A stretch of 64,000 bases of DNA from positions 2,584,984 through 2,648,983 of the forward strand of contig NZ_CP007597.1 of the NCBI RefSeq assembly GCF_000661955.1, given 5' to 3'. Each line of letters begins with the position of its first letter. Positions within the stretch are counted from its first letter, which is position 1. This stretch comes from Stenotrophomonas rhizophila (GTDB lineage Bacteria > Pseudomonadota > Gammaproteobacteria > Xanthomonadales > Xanthomonadaceae). Made by a program: the position numbers and the translations under genes. Below, piece by piece: positions 1 through 8,626 of this stretch. The notes under the pieces are model-generated. The model was not told where the DNA came from. It made no database searches and was given only the letters and a program-made list of their open reading frames with translations.

Positions 1-655
1 CGCTGACGATTGGAAGGTCCTCACGGATCATCTCGTGCTCGACACGACTTAGCAGTCGGCGCCCCAAGGACCCGCCCGGATGAAAGCGGGCAAAATTCTC
101 GGGCTTGAAGTCCCTCGCCTCCATCAGCGTCACGGCCAATGCATCCCCCATCGCCAAGGTCGCAGTCGTCGATGCGGTCGGAGCAAGCCGAAGTGGGCAG
201 GCCTCCTGCGCCACACTCACATCAAGATGGCGGTCAGCAGCCCGTGCCAGCGTGGACGCAGGATTTCCGGTGATGGCGACAACGACATTGCCATTCTCCT
301 TCAGGAAGGGCAGCAGCTTCACCACTTCATCGGTCTCGCCCGAGAACGAAAGTGCGATGAACACGTCCGAAGCGGTCACCATCCCCAGGTCGCCGTGGTA
401 CGCCTCGCCAGGATGCATGAAGAAGCTCGGCGTGCCGGTACTGGCCAACGTCGCCGCAATCTTCCTGCCGACGATTCCGGACTTTCCCATGCCACAGATG
501 ATCGTACGGCCGTCGGACCGCAGGATGTGCTCCACGGCAGCCTCGAAATCCTGGTCGATCTTCTTTGAGAGACCAGCAACGGCCTCCGCCTCGATCTGAA
601 AAACACGTCGGGCGGACGCCAGATAATCGGTGGCACCGCGTTCAACTTCACTCAT
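1..655 (-). CDS. kdsD: Arabinose-5-phosphate isomerase KdsD/KpsF (partial, C-terminus outside window)
   Basis: This gene interconverts D-ribulose 5-phosphate and D-arabinose 5-phosphate, the first step of Kdo synthesis in the cytosol. About 218 residues are visible from the ATG at 655. They form a SIS (sugar isomerase) domain with the family signatures GMGKSGIVGRK, FMHPGEAYHGDLG, ALSFSGETDE and FHPGGSLGRRLL in the expected order. The full protein usually continues into a CBS pair, which would lie beyond position 1. It is the last visible gene of the polysaccharide operon and follows kdsC after 89 bases. Because it sits with kdsC and a kdsA remnant rather than in a housekeeping setting, it is probably a second, capsule-associated copy like KpsF. 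I infer this from context. Confidence 0.93.
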   Translation of the reverse strand, partial: MSEVERGATDYLASARRVFQIEAEAVAGLSKKIDQDFEAAVEHILRSDGRTIICGMGKSGIVGRKIAATLASTGTPSFFMHPGEAYHGDLGMVTASDVFIALSFSGETDEVVKLLPFLKENGNVVVAITGNPASTLARAADRHLDVSVAQEACPLRLAPTASTTATLAMGDALAVTLMEARDFKPENFARFHPGGSLGRRLLSRVEHEMIREDLPIVS

Positions 656-744
656 CTCAATCTCCTAGAGTAATTCTACAAACAGACACATCGGCAAGAT
701 CGACGCACCTTCTGCACCCCTTCAGCCTTGACTACGGATGAAGG

Positions 745-1293
745 TCATTGCACGACGTGTAGCTCGCTCCATCCTTCCATGAGTGGCTGATAGGCCTGCT
801 CCAAAGAGAGACCACCTGAAAGCAAGATATGCTCTGCTACCTCCCTTGCAACACCACCGCCGCCTCGCGCGCACATGACGTGGTCCGCCTTTGCAAGGAC
901 CATTGCGTGCGCATCGCTGGGCGCGAAGAAGAGCCCAACGCGACCGACAAGTGGGAGGTCAACAACGTCGTCGCCCACGTAGGCTACCTCAGCATCTTCG
1001 ACACCCAGGTCCTGCTTGATTTTTTGATAGGCGCTTTGCTTGTCGAGCCTACCCGTAACCGATACGTCAAATTTCAACTGCTGTATCCGGAAGTCCAGTG
1101 CTTCACTGCTCTTGCCAGACAGCACGCCACTTCGGATGCCATGGCAACGAAGCAACGACACTGCCAGTCCATCCCGAACGTTGAATTTCTTCAACAGTTC
1201 ACCGCTGGGGCCTAGATAGAGGCCGCCATCGGTCAGCACCCCATCAACGTCGAAAAGCACCAGCTTTACCGGACCTGCGTAATCTGTCTGCAT
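745..1293 (-). CDS. kdsC: 3-deoxy-D-manno-octulosonate-8-phosphate phosphatase KdsC
   Basis: KdsC hydrolyses Kdo-8-phosphate to free Kdo. The 182-residue product has the size of the family and is a compact C0-type HAD phosphatase without a cap domain. The catalytic motif FDVDGVLTDG places the nucleophile and acid at D15 and D17. A second motif, LSGKSSEAL, lies near residues 58-66, and the metal-binding motif GDDVVDLP at 107-114. The tail GGGVAREVAE is also typical. The ATG at 1293 lies 4 bases after the stop of the kdsA remnant, so the two are probably translated from one message. The sequence shows no damage, unlike its upstream neighbour. Confidence 0.93.
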   Translation of the reverse strand: MQTDYAGPVKLVLFDVDGVLTDGGLYLGPSGELLKKFNVRDGLAVSLLRCHGIRSGVLSGKSSEALDFRIQQLKFDVSVTGRLDKQSAYQKIKQDLGVEDAEVAYVGDDVVDLPLVGRVGLFFAPSDAHAMVLAKADHVMCARGGGGVAREVAEHILLSGGLSLEQAYQPLMEGWSELHVVQ

Positions 1294-1297
1294 CGGA

Positions 1298-1777
1298 TCA
1301 ATTGACCTTTAGATCAGGAAGGCTTATTGGGAGGTCGTCTACCACTTGGGTTTGGGCCACCAAGGGCTCCAAGGTGCATAACGGAAGCGCGTTGAGGGCA
1401 TCACAGAGGGCCTTATCCTGATCAGTCGGGCGCAGAAACCGCGGCTTCTTGAGGTTCACCCCGCCACCCATCTGCGCGATTACCTCCACCAAGTCGGCTT
1501 GGCGCGCCAAGAATGCCGGTATCTGCTGGACGTCGATTACCTCAGCCACCGCTGCCACTCGGGCGACCTCATGTGAGCTGACCGACAAGCGACTCGCCCT
1601 GTCGAACGAAGCTCTGTGGACGCATGCAATGCCCCGCTTACGGGTCACTCCGAGGCACTCGCCGACGGAAGGCGTGGAGTCCGAGCCCTCCAAGAGATTC
1701 AGGCCACCAAGCAGGACAAGGGAAAGGTCTTTCGCAACAGTCATTACCCCTGAGATCCGCACACGCCCCACCTTCAT
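1298..1777 (-). pseudogene. kdsA: Internally deleted KdsA (Kdo-8-phosphate synthase) remnant, open reading frame retained
   Basis: The 159-residue frame aligns by eye with KdsA, normally about 280 residues, in three blocks. Residues 1-69 match the N-terminus (KDLSLVLLGGLNLLE, then a degraded RASFDRASRLS for the usual KASFDKANRSS). Residues 70-119 match the segment after the first deletion (VAEVIDVQQIPAFLARQADL, VNLKKPRFL). Residues 120-159 match the very C-terminus (KALCDALNALPLCTLEPL). About 30 residues are missing at the first junction and roughly 100 at the second, removing most of the TIM barrel. Lysine and asparagine positions in the PEP/arabinose-phosphate loop are substituted. It cannot be an active synthase, yet no stop or frameshift interrupts it. 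I chose ATG 1777; a TTG at 1792 is an alternative. Confidence 0.82.
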
Positions 1778-1804
1778 CACCTCGCCTGCCAATGAGATGT
1801 TGCG

Positions 1805-2359
1805 CTACACGCGTAGCCAACTGGCTGTCTCGAAGTCATAGCGCTTGATGATGCGCGCAGGCATTCCTGCGATAACGCAATGATCAGGAAAACTACCTCT
1901 CACCACAGCATTTGCACCGACAACGCAGCCTCTACCGAGCGTTGTTCCAGCCTGAATTCGAGCACCGACGCCGATAAAACAGTTTTCCCCGATCTGAGTC
2001 GACCGAACCGAAACAGGTTGATGAGATACAGGCAGTGAGACATCGCTGTATTGGTGATCGGTGTCAGTTATGAAAACGCCGGAGGAAATCAAACAGCCCG
2101 AGCCGATCGAAAGCTCAGAACTGCAGATTACGTGAAAGTTCTGACCAATCGACACGTCGTCACCAACCTTCAGCGATCCACCGTCGAAACACTCGGCGCG
2201 CATTCCAGGAAATATGCGCACCTTCACTCCAAAGGACATCCGCGACGCGCCAAGAATGAACGTCGGCTTGCCAAGGTAACCCGGCATTGAGAACGACCGA
2301 AAGATGCACTTGAAGAGCATCGCACGAACGACCCAAGCCGCTTTATAAAGTCGGTGCAC
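1805..2359 (-). CDS. Left-handed beta-helix (hexapeptide) O-acyltransferase
   Basis: This is a 184-residue WbbJ/LacA-type acetyltransferase. After a basic N-terminus with an aromatic stretch, a hexapeptide-repeat helix runs from about residue 60 to 160 (VGDDVSIGQNFHVICSSELSIG, then IGENCFIGVGARIQAGTTLGRGCVVGANAVV in pieces). The catalytic histidine region is DTDHQY near residue 102. The end PDHCVIAGMPARIIKRYD is the usual product-binding tail. It most likely acetylates a sugar of the repeat unit made by this operon. The start is the GTG at 2359, preceded by GGAG with 5-base spacing; an ATG 13 codons later is possible. It lies 26 bases after wzy. Confidence 0.88.
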   Translation of the reverse strand: MHRLYKAAWVVRAMLFKCIFRSFSMPGYLGKPTFILGASRMSFGVKVRIFPGMRAECFDGGSLKVGDDVSIGQNFHVICSSELSIGSGCLISSGVFITDTDHQYSDVSLPVSHQPVSVRSTQIGENCFIGVGARIQAGTTLGRGCVVGANAVVRGSFPDHCVIAGMPARIIKRYDFETASWLRV

Positions 2360-2385
2360 AGGAACTCCAGATGAGGAGATTGACT

Positions 2386-3651
2386 TCAGGGACGGACGGT
2401 AGCACTGGAGCGCTTGCTGGCAGCAGAAACCAATCGAATGATTACAAAGGCAATCATCAATAGAGTTCCAGCCTTGAACATGATGTTGACGTTGTACGCC
2501 ATCCAGCGAGGGAAAGTAAGAAACAGGAATGTTGCGTACACCGCGAGCAATGGATAGCGGCTACTGCGCCTCATCACCCAACCGAAGAACGCACCTGCCA
2601 GGACGACACCCGGGATACCACCCCACACGAAAAATGTTACCCCAGGAAATCCACCATTGCCGGGAATCGGAATGTACTTCATTGCAGCAAAGTTGATATA
2701 GGCAGAATCATCGACCATTGAGGATGGCAGAAACACTGAGAGCGCCACGTTAAACATCGACGACATCGCGAACTGCATGTCGAATATTCCGTCATGGACG
2801 AGTTTCATGTACACCGCGGATGAGTAGATAACCCCTCCTTGGTTGTTGCGCATGGAGCCATCCTCACTAATATTGAAGATGACCTGCGCCAGGCTCTGCC
2901 CCGAATCCCCCACGCGAAATAGCGCCAGCAACGAAAGAGCAACGAACCCCGCGCCGAATATTAGAGCGACCTGTCTGATGTTCTTTGGGCGAACGTAGAG
3001 AAGCAGCACAGCGAACGCGACCATTGAGGCCGGCAAGCGCTTGCCAAAGTACAGCGGCGCAATAACGAACAGGGCCGCGAAGAAGAACAAGACGCGTCGC
3101 CGAACAGCGCTCTCTCCCGAGTAGCAGAAAGCCACAAGAATTAGAATTAGCACATACTCAAAGAGGATCGATGAGCCACTCAACTCATAATCATAAGATT
3201 GCTCAAAAATACTTCCCTGGATGGATCGTGCCGCGATAACGAGACACGTAGCCATCGCGATGATCGCAGCCCAGAAAACCACCGCACTGTTACGCCGACG
3301 GTAATCAACGACGGTAAATGGTCTGAAGCTACCCATCACCAGGAACAGGGTAGCAAGGAAAATCCCCTGAACACAGAAAGCCTGCACGATGAAGCCAGAG
3401 TTCACATTCCAATAAAGGTAGTGAATATCCACGCTCAGCAAAACGGAAAAGATCCAGAATACAGGATAGGTGATCGAGAAAAGGAGAAGGAATGAAAACT
3501 CAATCGAGCTCGAAAGTTCACGGAGCTTGATGATGTGATACGCGACGAGGGCAACGGGGACTGCGACGCTAGCAAAGGCGGCGTCACTAACCAGCATGAT
3601 CAGGACAAAGAAAATTCCGAATCCAAGATCAATCAATCTACGCGCACTCAT
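2386..3651 (-). CDS. wzy: Wzy-type polysaccharide repeat-unit polymerase
   Basis: The 421-residue product is almost entirely hydrophobic, with about 11-12 membrane segments and one larger periplasmic loop (around residues 255-325). Sequence identity among Wzy proteins is always low, so the call rests on topology, size and position beside a flippase. It would join undecaprenyl-linked repeat units at the periplasmic face of the inner membrane. The ATG at 3651 overlaps the wzx stop codon by 4 bases (ATGA) and has a G-rich ribosome site, so it is preferred to the upstream GTG at 3672. The gene is visibly richer in A+T than the window average, common for acquired polysaccharide genes. Confidence 0.8.
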   Translation of the reverse strand: MSARRLIDLGFGIFFVLIMLVSDAAFASVAVPVALVAYHIIKLRELSSSIEFSFLLLFSITYPVFWIFSVLLSVDIHYLYWNVNSGFIVQAFCVQGIFLATLFLVMGSFRPFTVVDYRRRNSAVVFWAAIIAMATCLVIAARSIQGSIFEQSYDYELSGSSILFEYVLILILVAFCYSGESAVRRRVLFFFAALFVIAPLYFGKRLPASMVAFAVLLLYVRPKNIRQVALIFGAGFVALSLLALFRVGDSGQSLAQVIFNISEDGSMRNNQGGVIYSSAVYMKLVHDGIFDMQFAMSSMFNVALSVFLPSSMVDDSAYINFAAMKYIPIPGNGGFPGVTFFVWGGIPGVVLAGAFFGWVMRRSSRYPLLAVYATFLFLTFPRWMAYNVNIMFKAGTLLMIAFVIIRLVSAASKRSSATVRP

Positions 3652-4946
3652 CCCCGGCCCCCAAGTACCCACTTTGCAACAAGAGCATAAGAAACGACGG
3701 ATGTCATGAGCACATAAGGATTGGTGAGCAGCACTCGGTCAGACCAGTATATATAGGCAGCCAGACAGAGACGAAGGAGGAAATAGAAGAGTCCGCCCAG
3801 GAATGCGAACAGCACAAGACTACCTGCCGTTGCGGCCATCCACTTCATCCAGACAAACAAAGCCATCAGAGCCATTGCCAAGAGCAGCGCCACCCTGGCT
3901 CGCCCATTGATTTGCATGTATTCAAGTACGGGCCCGCACACACTGGAGAGTGCCAATCCCGCCGACAGAACCAATACCGCGGCTGGAAAACTAGGCCCGG
4001 CCACTCCGAGCACCATTGGAATGAAAGGCGAAATCACCGCGATTCCAATTAGGGCAGCACAGGAAAGCGCCAGCGCCCGAATCTGCAGCGATCTGACGCG
4101 CCGTTGCTGATCGAGATCCTGCTTCAGAGACAGCAGCAGCGGTTCGGATGTCTTGGACATCGCCATGGCAGGAAACATGGCAGTGACTGCCAACATGTAG
4201 ACGAGGTCGTACTCGCCGGCCGTCTCCACACCCATAACGCCATTGATGATCAAGACATCGATCCGGTCGACAGCGGCAAGAAGCGCAACCGGCAACCCGA
4301 TCACCAGCATTTCGCCCATCACCGACCTGTTCCGCCGCGACGGCACACCAGGACGAGCCCCATCCTTTAGCGCCAATCGGACATGCTTGCGTAGCTGCAG
4401 TAGCGATGTTCCCTGCGCAATGAACATCGCAGCAGACGCTGAGACGGCCGTTGGATGCAACCAAGCAAATGTAATCAGAAGTGGCGCACGCAGGAGCCTC
4501 TGATAGAAGTTCAGGTGGATCTGCGCGTCGGCAGGCGAACCCGTGTGCCTCCAGATCGTGTTTGCGAGGTTGTAGCAGATGGTCAACGGAACAAGCAGTA
4601 CACCCAGCGCGAAGACTGGGAAACCCACTGTCCCTGCGAAGGCATATCGGGCAAGCACGGGATAAGCAAGGAGCAGGGCGATGCTGCCGACGAGCGCGAC
4701 CGTCATTACCATCCGCACGGTGGTCGCAACACCCGCTGCGTCACCCTTCTGGATCAAGCGGCTGATCAACCGTTCCCCACCCAACGCAAGGAAGGGGATC
4801 ACCAACGTAGAAAAATTGGCCCCCACGCGAAACTCACCGAACTCGGCGGGGCTAATCAGCCGGGTGAGCCAGAGCGTCGCACCAAGCATCAGCGCGTTGC
4901 CGACCAGGTTGGATGCGACCCCCAGATAGATTCCCTTGGCCGTCAT
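3648..4946 (-). CDS. wzx: Wzx-type polysaccharide repeat-unit flippase
   Basis: This 432-residue protein has about 12 predicted membrane helices. Its N-terminus (LWLTRLISPAEFGEFRVG) is the hallmark of the MOP/polysaccharide-transport superfamily, and the mid-protein segment AGEYDLVYMLAV is the second typical family signature. It would flip the lipid-linked repeat unit across the inner membrane to Wzy. It overlaps the preceding glycosyltransferase by 4 bases and wzy by 4 bases, which makes a tightly coupled block. The exact sugar specificity cannot be read from sequence. Confidence 0.88.
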   Translation of the reverse strand: MTAKGIYLGVASNLVGNALMLGATLWLTRLISPAEFGEFRVGANFSTLVIPFLALGGERLISRLIQKGDAAGVATTVRMVMTVALVGSIALLLAYPVLARYAFAGTVGFPVFALGVLLVPLTICYNLANTIWRHTGSPADAQIHLNFYQRLLRAPLLITFAWLHPTAVSASAAMFIAQGTSLLQLRKHVRLALKDGARPGVPSRRNRSVMGEMLVIGLPVALLAAVDRIDVLIINGVMGVETAGEYDLVYMLAVTAMFPAMAMSKTSEPLLLSLKQDLDQQRRVRSLQIRALALSCAALIGIAVISPFIPMVLGVAGPSFPAAVLVLSAGLALSSVCGPVLEYMQINGRARVALLLAMALMALFVWMKWMAATAGSLVLFAFLGGLFYFLLRLCLAAYIYWSDRVLLTNPYVLMTSVVSYALVAKWVLGGRG

Positions 4947-6289
4947 TCGATCACCACCTGACCCGCAATAACGCGATTACCCCTGGCAACCACACTATCG
5001 CCTGTCACTACGATATCGGCGATGTGGGCCGGCGCAACCAGATCGGCATCAAGCCAATGCCCATCGATGAAATAGCGCGCCCTCATCTGCGCAAAGATCG
5101 CCTTGGGATCGCAGCCTTCAATAAGATCGGATACCGCCCTCCCCTGTACTGAACTGATGGCAGCGGCCAGGTTGGCGTCCCCTTCAACCCGTACGATCCC
5201 CGGGAGGTGATCATAGAACGCACGCCCCAGCAGAATGGCAGGGACATCGGACATATAGGCGTCGAAACCGGTCATTGAATTGACCGTCACCACAACTGTC
5301 GCCACTGACAAGTCATCCTTCAATCCTGCACTCGAAAGCACGGCCTCAGGGGTGCGGGAGATCAATTCGTACAGCTCGGCGCTGTACTTGCGCCGATACA
5401 GGGGATGCTCTCTGATCAGGACACTTCCGCCCAGCTGTTGAACAGCGCGTACTACCTGCTCGACAAACTGCGCATCACCAAGACCCAGCGGATTATGATG
5501 AATGTTGTTCGCGTCGTCCGGAACCTGCAGCGCCACGAGCACACGCGGCGCACCGTCTGCACCGACCATCGGCATCGACCCTAAGCAGGCATCGTAACGT
5601 TGCTTTGAATACCGGGGCATCGGCAGCATCTCCCACTCTACCGGGAGCCGTGATATCACCCCCAATGAGCGAGACAACAGGTGATCGACGGCCCTGAGCA
5701 ATCGATTGCGCTTGAAACGACTACGCCTGTTGGGTTCCGTCGCCGAGTAGCCCTCGCCGGTGAGGGCGGCGGCCTCGAACCTGAATGAACAGTTCGCGTT
5801 GACCCCATTGCGATCAAGGATGGTGGTGCCACCCGGACCCTGCTCGAAATGGAACTTAGGGACATGCGGCCAATCGCGCGCAAGGCAAAAGAGCAGCGAC
5901 TCGCACGCAATGCGAGTGTCGCCAGACATGATTACGCGGTCTGGGCGAAACTCTCGAAGAATCCTGGACACCGCGTCGACGTACTTTGCCGCTCGTTGGC
6001 GGACGCGTGCATTCTCCTGCCTACCCGCACCTGAAAGAATGTAGGAGTGGTAAGCACCGATGCGATCCAGCGCAGAATCCGTAGGCAATTCCCCTTCCGG
6101 GCGCGCTTTTGTCGCTTCCCAGGGAAGCAAGCGCACCGTCCGCTTTTCACTCAGCATGTAGAGGTAGGCACTAGGGAAAAGAGCGAGGTGAAGAAATTCA
6201 GCCTCACTGTCCCGTGTCCTGACTTCATCTTCGATTGCAGAAAAGAATCGGGCGAACGTATCGTAGTAGACGACGGTAAGGTACTTCAT
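4943..6289 (-). CDS. KpsS/KpsC-like capsule polysaccharide synthesis protein, probable beta-Kdo glycosyltransferase
   Basis: The 448-residue protein carries the capsule-synthesis signature of the KpsC/KpsS group. There is a RVLVALQVPDDANN strand near residue 247, LIREHPLYRRKY near 290, and at about 335-358 the block VTVNSMTGFDAYMSDVPAI followed by LLGRAFYD. In KpsS/KpsC the equivalent reads VNSTVGLSAL, then GRAFYDIPG, and binds CMP-Kdo. KpsC and KpsS add beta-Kdo to a lipid or growing glycan. Here the gene lies in a Wzx/Wzy operon with kdsC and kdsD, so I infer it puts Kdo, or a related ulosonic acid, into the repeat unit. The family call is fairly secure; the donor sugar is inference. Confidence 0.75.
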   Translation of the reverse strand: MKYLTVVYYDTFARFFSAIEDEVRTRDSEAEFLHLALFPSAYLYMLSEKRTVRLLPWEATKARPEGELPTDSALDRIGAYHSYILSGAGRQENARVRQRAAKYVDAVSRILREFRPDRVIMSGDTRIACESLLFCLARDWPHVPKFHFEQGPGGTTILDRNGVNANCSFRFEAAALTGEGYSATEPNRRSRFKRNRLLRAVDHLLSRSLGVISRLPVEWEMLPMPRYSKQRYDACLGSMPMVGADGAPRVLVALQVPDDANNIHHNPLGLGDAQFVEQVVRAVQQLGGSVLIREHPLYRRKYSAELYELISRTPEAVLSSAGLKDDLSVATVVVTVNSMTGFDAYMSDVPAILLGRAFYDHLPGIVRVEGDANLAAAISSVQGRAVSDLIEGCDPKAIFAQMRARYFIDGHWLDADLVAPAHIADIVVTGDSVVARGNRVIAGQVVIE

Positions 6290-6358
6290 GCGCGACCGAG
6301 TGAATTAATAGTGCTTTCAGAGTGAGGGGCTCGGCAGCGAACTGCAGCGATGACCCGA

Positions 6359-7360
6359 TTAGGTCCCAATGACGCGCACCACCCAGTTTCTGGCGGAAAG
6401 CCCGACGCGCACTGACTCGGCATGCGGAACGCCTTCAATGTCGAGAAATTCCTTGTCCACCTTTGGCGCAGTTCGATCAATCAGGCACACGCCTTTCTTC
6501 GAGTAGACGTCGTAATTGACGATATCCTCGTTCGTGGTCACCAGAAGACGCTGCGCGCCAATCGCTTCGATGGTCCGCATAGTAAGGCCAAGCTGACCAG
6601 GCCTGTTCACATCGATCACGGCGCGACTCTCTGCGATGCGGTCGACAACCTCAGACAGTGGAATGCCCTTGAAATTGACATACTTCCGGGCAAATCGTCG
6701 GAAGCCGCCGTCGAATAGGGATCGCAACCGAAACAGCGTGCGGGACGGGTAGTAGCAGTAGACAAATACCCTCATGCCATCCCGCTCAAGCTGATCGATA
6801 ACCTGCTCGAGAACCTTATAGCGATCAGTATGAATGGTACCGATGAAGCATGCGTCGTACTTGAAACTTCCGGTCCAGCTCGCGGCGCGCTCGAAATCCC
6901 TGCCATAGAAGAGTGGCAGGAACTGAATCTGCGGGTTCGCGTCGACGTCGGCGCGATCAAAGGACAGGACAGCATCGAACTTCCCCAACACCTTACGGGC
7001 ATTCGGGTTGTAGTGCATTGAATCCCATAGGTACAGCACGAACCTCGCACGAGAATGGAGACTGCGAAGTCGATCCAGAATGTTCCCGGACACGGCCTCG
7101 GCACGGATGATCAGCACGAGGTCGTAATCACGACCTCGGGCTTGCTCGATGATGTCACCGTAGTAGCGCTCGATCTTCCTCGCGAGGAAGCGGCGGTCCA
7201 CCCTGATCAAGGCCTTGGTCAGGAAGTCCGCTCCCGGCCTGTCGCTGAAATAGTCGACCACAGCACCTAACTGCTCGAGCTCGCCCTTGATCAGTTTTTC
7301 ATAGCCGAAGAACATCGGGGCGATGAAAAGCACGCGCTTGCCCGTCAGCGACTCGCTCAT
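6359..7360 (-). CDS. CgeB-like putative glycosyltransferase
   Basis: This 333-residue cytosolic protein has two Rossmann-like halves. The first opens with KRVLFIAPMFFGYEKLI and contains YDLVLIIRAEAVS and FVLYLWDSMHYNP. The second contains the family-typical block YDACFIGTIHTDRYKVLEQ, and near the end SRAVIDVNRPGQLGLTMRTI. That last block resembles the donor-site region of CgeB/DUF3880-like GT-B enzymes, including several capsule transferases. Together with the KpsS-like protein and the GumD-type initiator it would be one of only three sugar transferases in the visible operon. Acceptor and donor cannot be assigned. Confidence 0.68.
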   Translation of the reverse strand: MSESLTGKRVLFIAPMFFGYEKLIKGELEQLGAVVDYFSDRPGADFLTKALIRVDRRFLARKIERYYGDIIEQARGRDYDLVLIIRAEAVSGNILDRLRSLHSRARFVLYLWDSMHYNPNARKVLGKFDAVLSFDRADVDANPQIQFLPLFYGRDFERAASWTGSFKYDACFIGTIHTDRYKVLEQVIDQLERDGMRVFVYCYYPSRTLFRLRSLFDGGFRRFARKYVNFKGIPLSEVVDRIAESRAVIDVNRPGQLGLTMRTIEAIGAQRLLVTTNEDIVNYDVYSKKGVCLIDRTAPKVDKEFLDIEGVPHAESVRVGLSARNWVVRVIGT

Positions 7361-7388
7361 CCCACACCCTCCAGCGACGAGGCGTGAT

Positions 7389-8522
7389 TCACTTCAGCAA
7401 GCCCTTCGCCCGCATCTCGTCCACCGACCGCTGGTAGCCGGAGTCTTCGATCTGCTGGGTCAGAACCCACGCGGCAAAGCGCTTCACACCCTCTGCGAAG
7501 GTGACCTGCGGACGGTAACCCAATGCTGCCTGAGCGCGGCTAAGGTCGGCGAAGTTGTGACGGATATCGCCGATACGGTAGTTGCCGGAAATGCTGATCT
7601 CCCCGCCCTTGCCATACGCCTCCTTCAGCGCACTGGCGACGGTGATCACATCGGTGGCCTCACCGGTACCGACGTTGAATGCCTCGCCGCTGACATCCGC
7701 ATCAATGGCGGCGACTGTCGCCGCCACCACATCGTCGATGAACACGAAATCACGAGTTTCCTTGCCGTCCTCAAAGATGTTCACACCTTTGCCCTGCAAC
7801 AGCAGGGTGGAGAAGATCGACAGAATGCCCGTGTATGGGTTTTTCAGCGACTGCCCAGGTCCGTAGACATTCTGGTAGCGCAGGGCGATGCCCTGGATAC
7901 CGATGGCGGCGGCGCCGACCAGTACCAACTGCTCCTGCACCTGCTTGGTAATGCCGTAGATCGAGCTGGGATGGATGCGGGAAGATTCATCCGTCGGCAG
8001 AGGCGCTACCAACTCGCCACTCTGCGGGTCACGGCACTCGAATACGCCATCGCGGAGGTCGGCATCAACGCGCGCACCAGGGTACACCGGGCCGTTCTGG
8101 CCCTTGTACTTGCCTTCGCCGTAGATGGAGCGGGAAGATGCCACTACTACCCGCTTGACCGATTCGCAGCCCTGCACGCTGTTGCCGATCAGGTCGAGGA
8201 ACAAAGAAGTTCCACGTACGTTGACGTCGACATAGCGGTCGATCTCATACATGGACTGACCCGTGCCGGTCTCAGCCGCAAGGTGGACCACCACGTCTTG
8301 GCCGGGCAGAACCTTCAACCAGTCCTCACGCTGGCGGACGTCGCCCCTGACCACCACGACGTCCGTGGGCAGCGACGCCAGCAGCGGAGAGTCCTCTGGA
8401 CTGTCGCCATGGATCTGGGGGGATAGATTGTCCAGGACAGTAACCTCGTCACCGCGTGCGCTGAGCGCGCGCGCCAATGCACTGCCAATGAACCCAGCCC
8501 CACCAGTGATCAGAACTTTCAT
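7389..8522 (-). CDS. NAD-dependent sugar epimerase/dehydratase (extended SDR)
   Basis: The 377-residue enzyme has a glycine-rich NAD site GGAGFIGSAL at residues 7-16, an acidic D30 in VTVLDNLS for NAD preference, and the catalytic SSIYGITK motif near residue 180. Downstream the GALE-like segments YQNVYGPGQS, RDFVFIDDVV and FNVGTG follow in order. It probably makes an activated sugar for the repeat unit; UDP-sugar 4-epimerases and related enzymes share this architecture, so the substrate is undetermined. I use the ATG at 8522, which has GGAGAA before it, rather than the long in-frame extension that would overlap wzc. Confidence 0.87.
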   Translation of the reverse strand: MKVLITGGAGFIGSALARALSARGDEVTVLDNLSPQIHGDSPEDSPLLASLPTDVVVVRGDVRQREDWLKVLPGQDVVVHLAAETGTGQSMYEIDRYVDVNVRGTSLFLDLIGNSVQGCESVKRVVVASSRSIYGEGKYKGQNGPVYPGARVDADLRDGVFECRDPQSGELVAPLPTDESSRIHPSSIYGITKQVQEQLVLVGAAAIGIQGIALRYQNVYGPGQSLKNPYTGILSIFSTLLLQGKGVNIFEDGKETRDFVFIDDVVAATVAAIDADVSGEAFNVGTGEATDVITVASALKEAYGKGGEISISGNYRIGDIRHNFADLSRAQAALGYRPQVTFAEGVKRFAAWVLTQQIEDSGYQRSVDEMRAKGLLK

Positions 8523-8626
8523 GTATTTCTCCGCAGTCTCTCTAAGTGCGTCGCGGACCTGCTCGATGCAGCTGCCGTGACCTCCATGTCGGTCAGGACG
8601 CTGGTTCGCGCCCGGGACCGTGGCCT

